DNA from: Microbacteriaceae bacterium
GTDB lineage: Bacteria; Actinomycetota; Actinomycetes; Actinomycetales; Microbacteriaceae
NCBI GenBank assembly: GCA_025464975.1
Contig: JAODMT010000020.1
Coordinates: 1 to 64,000 of the forward strand
Reading direction: 5' to 3'
DNA length: 64,000 bases
Part shown: positions 63,396 through 64,000 of the stretch, one piece after another
How positions within the stretch are numbered: the first letter of the stretch is position 1
Layout of the letters: each line of letters opens with the position of its first letter
Made by a program: the position numbers and the translations under genes
Notes under the pieces: model-generated
The model's database searches: none
What the model saw: the letters and a program-made list of their open reading frames with translations, nothing else
What the model was told of the DNA's origin: nothing

Positions 63396-64000
63396 ATGGC
63401 TGACGACGCCGACAACCGTGTGGCCGTGTACGTCGATTTCGACAACATCGTGATCTCGCGGTACAACCAGCTGCACGGGCGCGGAGCTTTCCAGTTTGAC
63501 CGGGTGCGGAATGTCGTGGTCTCCGACCCCTCCGTCGACGCGGACGTGGCGCGTCGGATCCGCGAGGCGACCGTCGACATCGGCGCGATCCTCGACTACG
63601 CCTCGTCGTTCGGACCAATCGTGATCAGTCGCGCCTACGCGGACTGGTCGCAGCCGGTGAACGCGGGCTACCGCAAGCAGCTGGTCGACCGCGCGATCGA
63701 CCTGACTCAGATGTTTCCGCTGTCGGCGACCAAGAACGGCGCCGACATCCGCCTGGCGATCGATGTCGTGGAGGATATGTTCCGCCTGGGCGACGTCACC
63801 CACGTGGTTCTCGTCGCGGGAGACTCCGACTATGTCGCGCTCGCGCAGCGAGTCAAGCGGCTGGGACGCTACATCGTGGCGGTTGGCGTGGCCGGCGCGA
63901 CGAGTAGGTCGCTGCCCGCTGCCTGCAACGACTTCAGCCTGTACGACGATCTGCCGGGTACCGGCGCGGAAGACGCCGAAACGGATGCCGCTGCCGCGGA
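63396..64000 (+). CDS. NYN domain protein, cut by window end
   Basis: The first 201 residues of a PIN-like NYN-domain protein. AVYVDFDNIVISRYN and KNGADIRLAIDVVEDMF with VVLVAGDSDYVALAQRVKRL give the conserved acidic residues of the presumed RNase site. AAGGAG precedes ATG 63396. Larger family members in actinobacteria carry C-terminal OST-HTH or similar domains; that part is outside the window. Confidence 0.92.
   Translation, partial: MADDADNRVAVYVDFDNIVISRYNQLHGRGAFQFDRVRNVVVSDPSVDADVARRIREATVDIGAILDYASSFGPIVISRAYADWSQPVNAGYRKQLVDRAIDLTQMFPLSATKNGADIRLAIDVVEDMFRLGDVTHVVLVAGDSDYVALAQRVKRLGRYIVAVGVAGATSRSLPAACNDFSLYDDLPGTGAEDAETDAAAA

Overview
The window is high-GC DNA from an actinobacterium. 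The order of genes from the 5S rRNA end through an HAD phosphatase, tlyA, NAD kinase, recN, pyrG, a NUDIX hydrolase, xerD, parA, scpA, scpB, a pseudouridine synthase, tyrA, cmk and der is the conserved actinobacterial housekeeping order. The codon style (frequent GCATCC and GGATGCC), the many GTG/TTG starts and an intergenic element beginning GGTCGAGTAGCGAGC suggest the family Microbacteriaceae. That family call is inference from style, not from a database comparison.

Region 1 (1-17.3 kb) is a dense, all-plus-strand housekeeping block. Most genes overlap by 4-17 bases, so translation is probably coupled. It joins rRNA modification, NAD(P) supply, DNA repair, CTP synthesis, chromosome segregation (XerD, ParA, ScpAB), tyrosine synthesis and ribosome assembly (Der). 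It ends with a ChaB/Rho-N protein, a MOSC protein and tRNA-Pro(GGG).

Region 2 (17.3-28.5 kb) is a decayed integrative island at tRNA-Pro. Three direct repeats of about 125-160 bp (17356, 22941, 28372) carry a core matching the tRNA 3' end and divide the island into two segments of about 5.5 kb each. It holds an integrase C-terminal fragment, broken XRE, MmyB-like, TetR, nitroreductase-like and hydrolase genes, and several intact cargo genes. The cargo includes a SHOCT-domain protein, a coiled-coil protein with two membrane helices next to a protein with a CAP12/Pycsar-type TIR-like domain, an AlbA_2 (Schlafen-like) protein and membrane proteins. The membrane/TIR-like pair is the best candidate here for an undescribed, probably antiphage, module.

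Region 3 (28.6-40.2 kb) is an accessory run of short redox, detoxification and membrane genes: hydrolase, HxlR regulator with DoxX and azoreductase, CGNR regulator with an AhpD-like protein, two SnoaL-like proteins, an ABM monooxygenase, asparaginase, a DUF4242 protein, DUF4389 and DUF4386 membrane proteins and a VOC protein. Several divergent promoters carry clear palindromes that may be operators.

Region 4 (40.2-45 kb) has a minus-strand operon of a ribbon-helix-helix protein, a DUF4097 protein and a DrrAB-type ABC exporter. A NERD-domain protein is divergent from it, with a palindrome between them. Region 5 (45-64 kb) returns to ordinary genes: flavin reductase, DEAD-box helicase, DUF222/HNH protein, SDR, a GmrSD-type restriction enzyme, an Fe/2OG-oxygenase-like protein, a zinc metallopeptidase lipoprotein, acetyl-CoA synthetase, GYD and GNAT proteins, a 5'-3' exonuclease, a GH15 glycosidase, an MFS transporter, a PhoD phosphatase and a NYN-domain protein cut by the window end.
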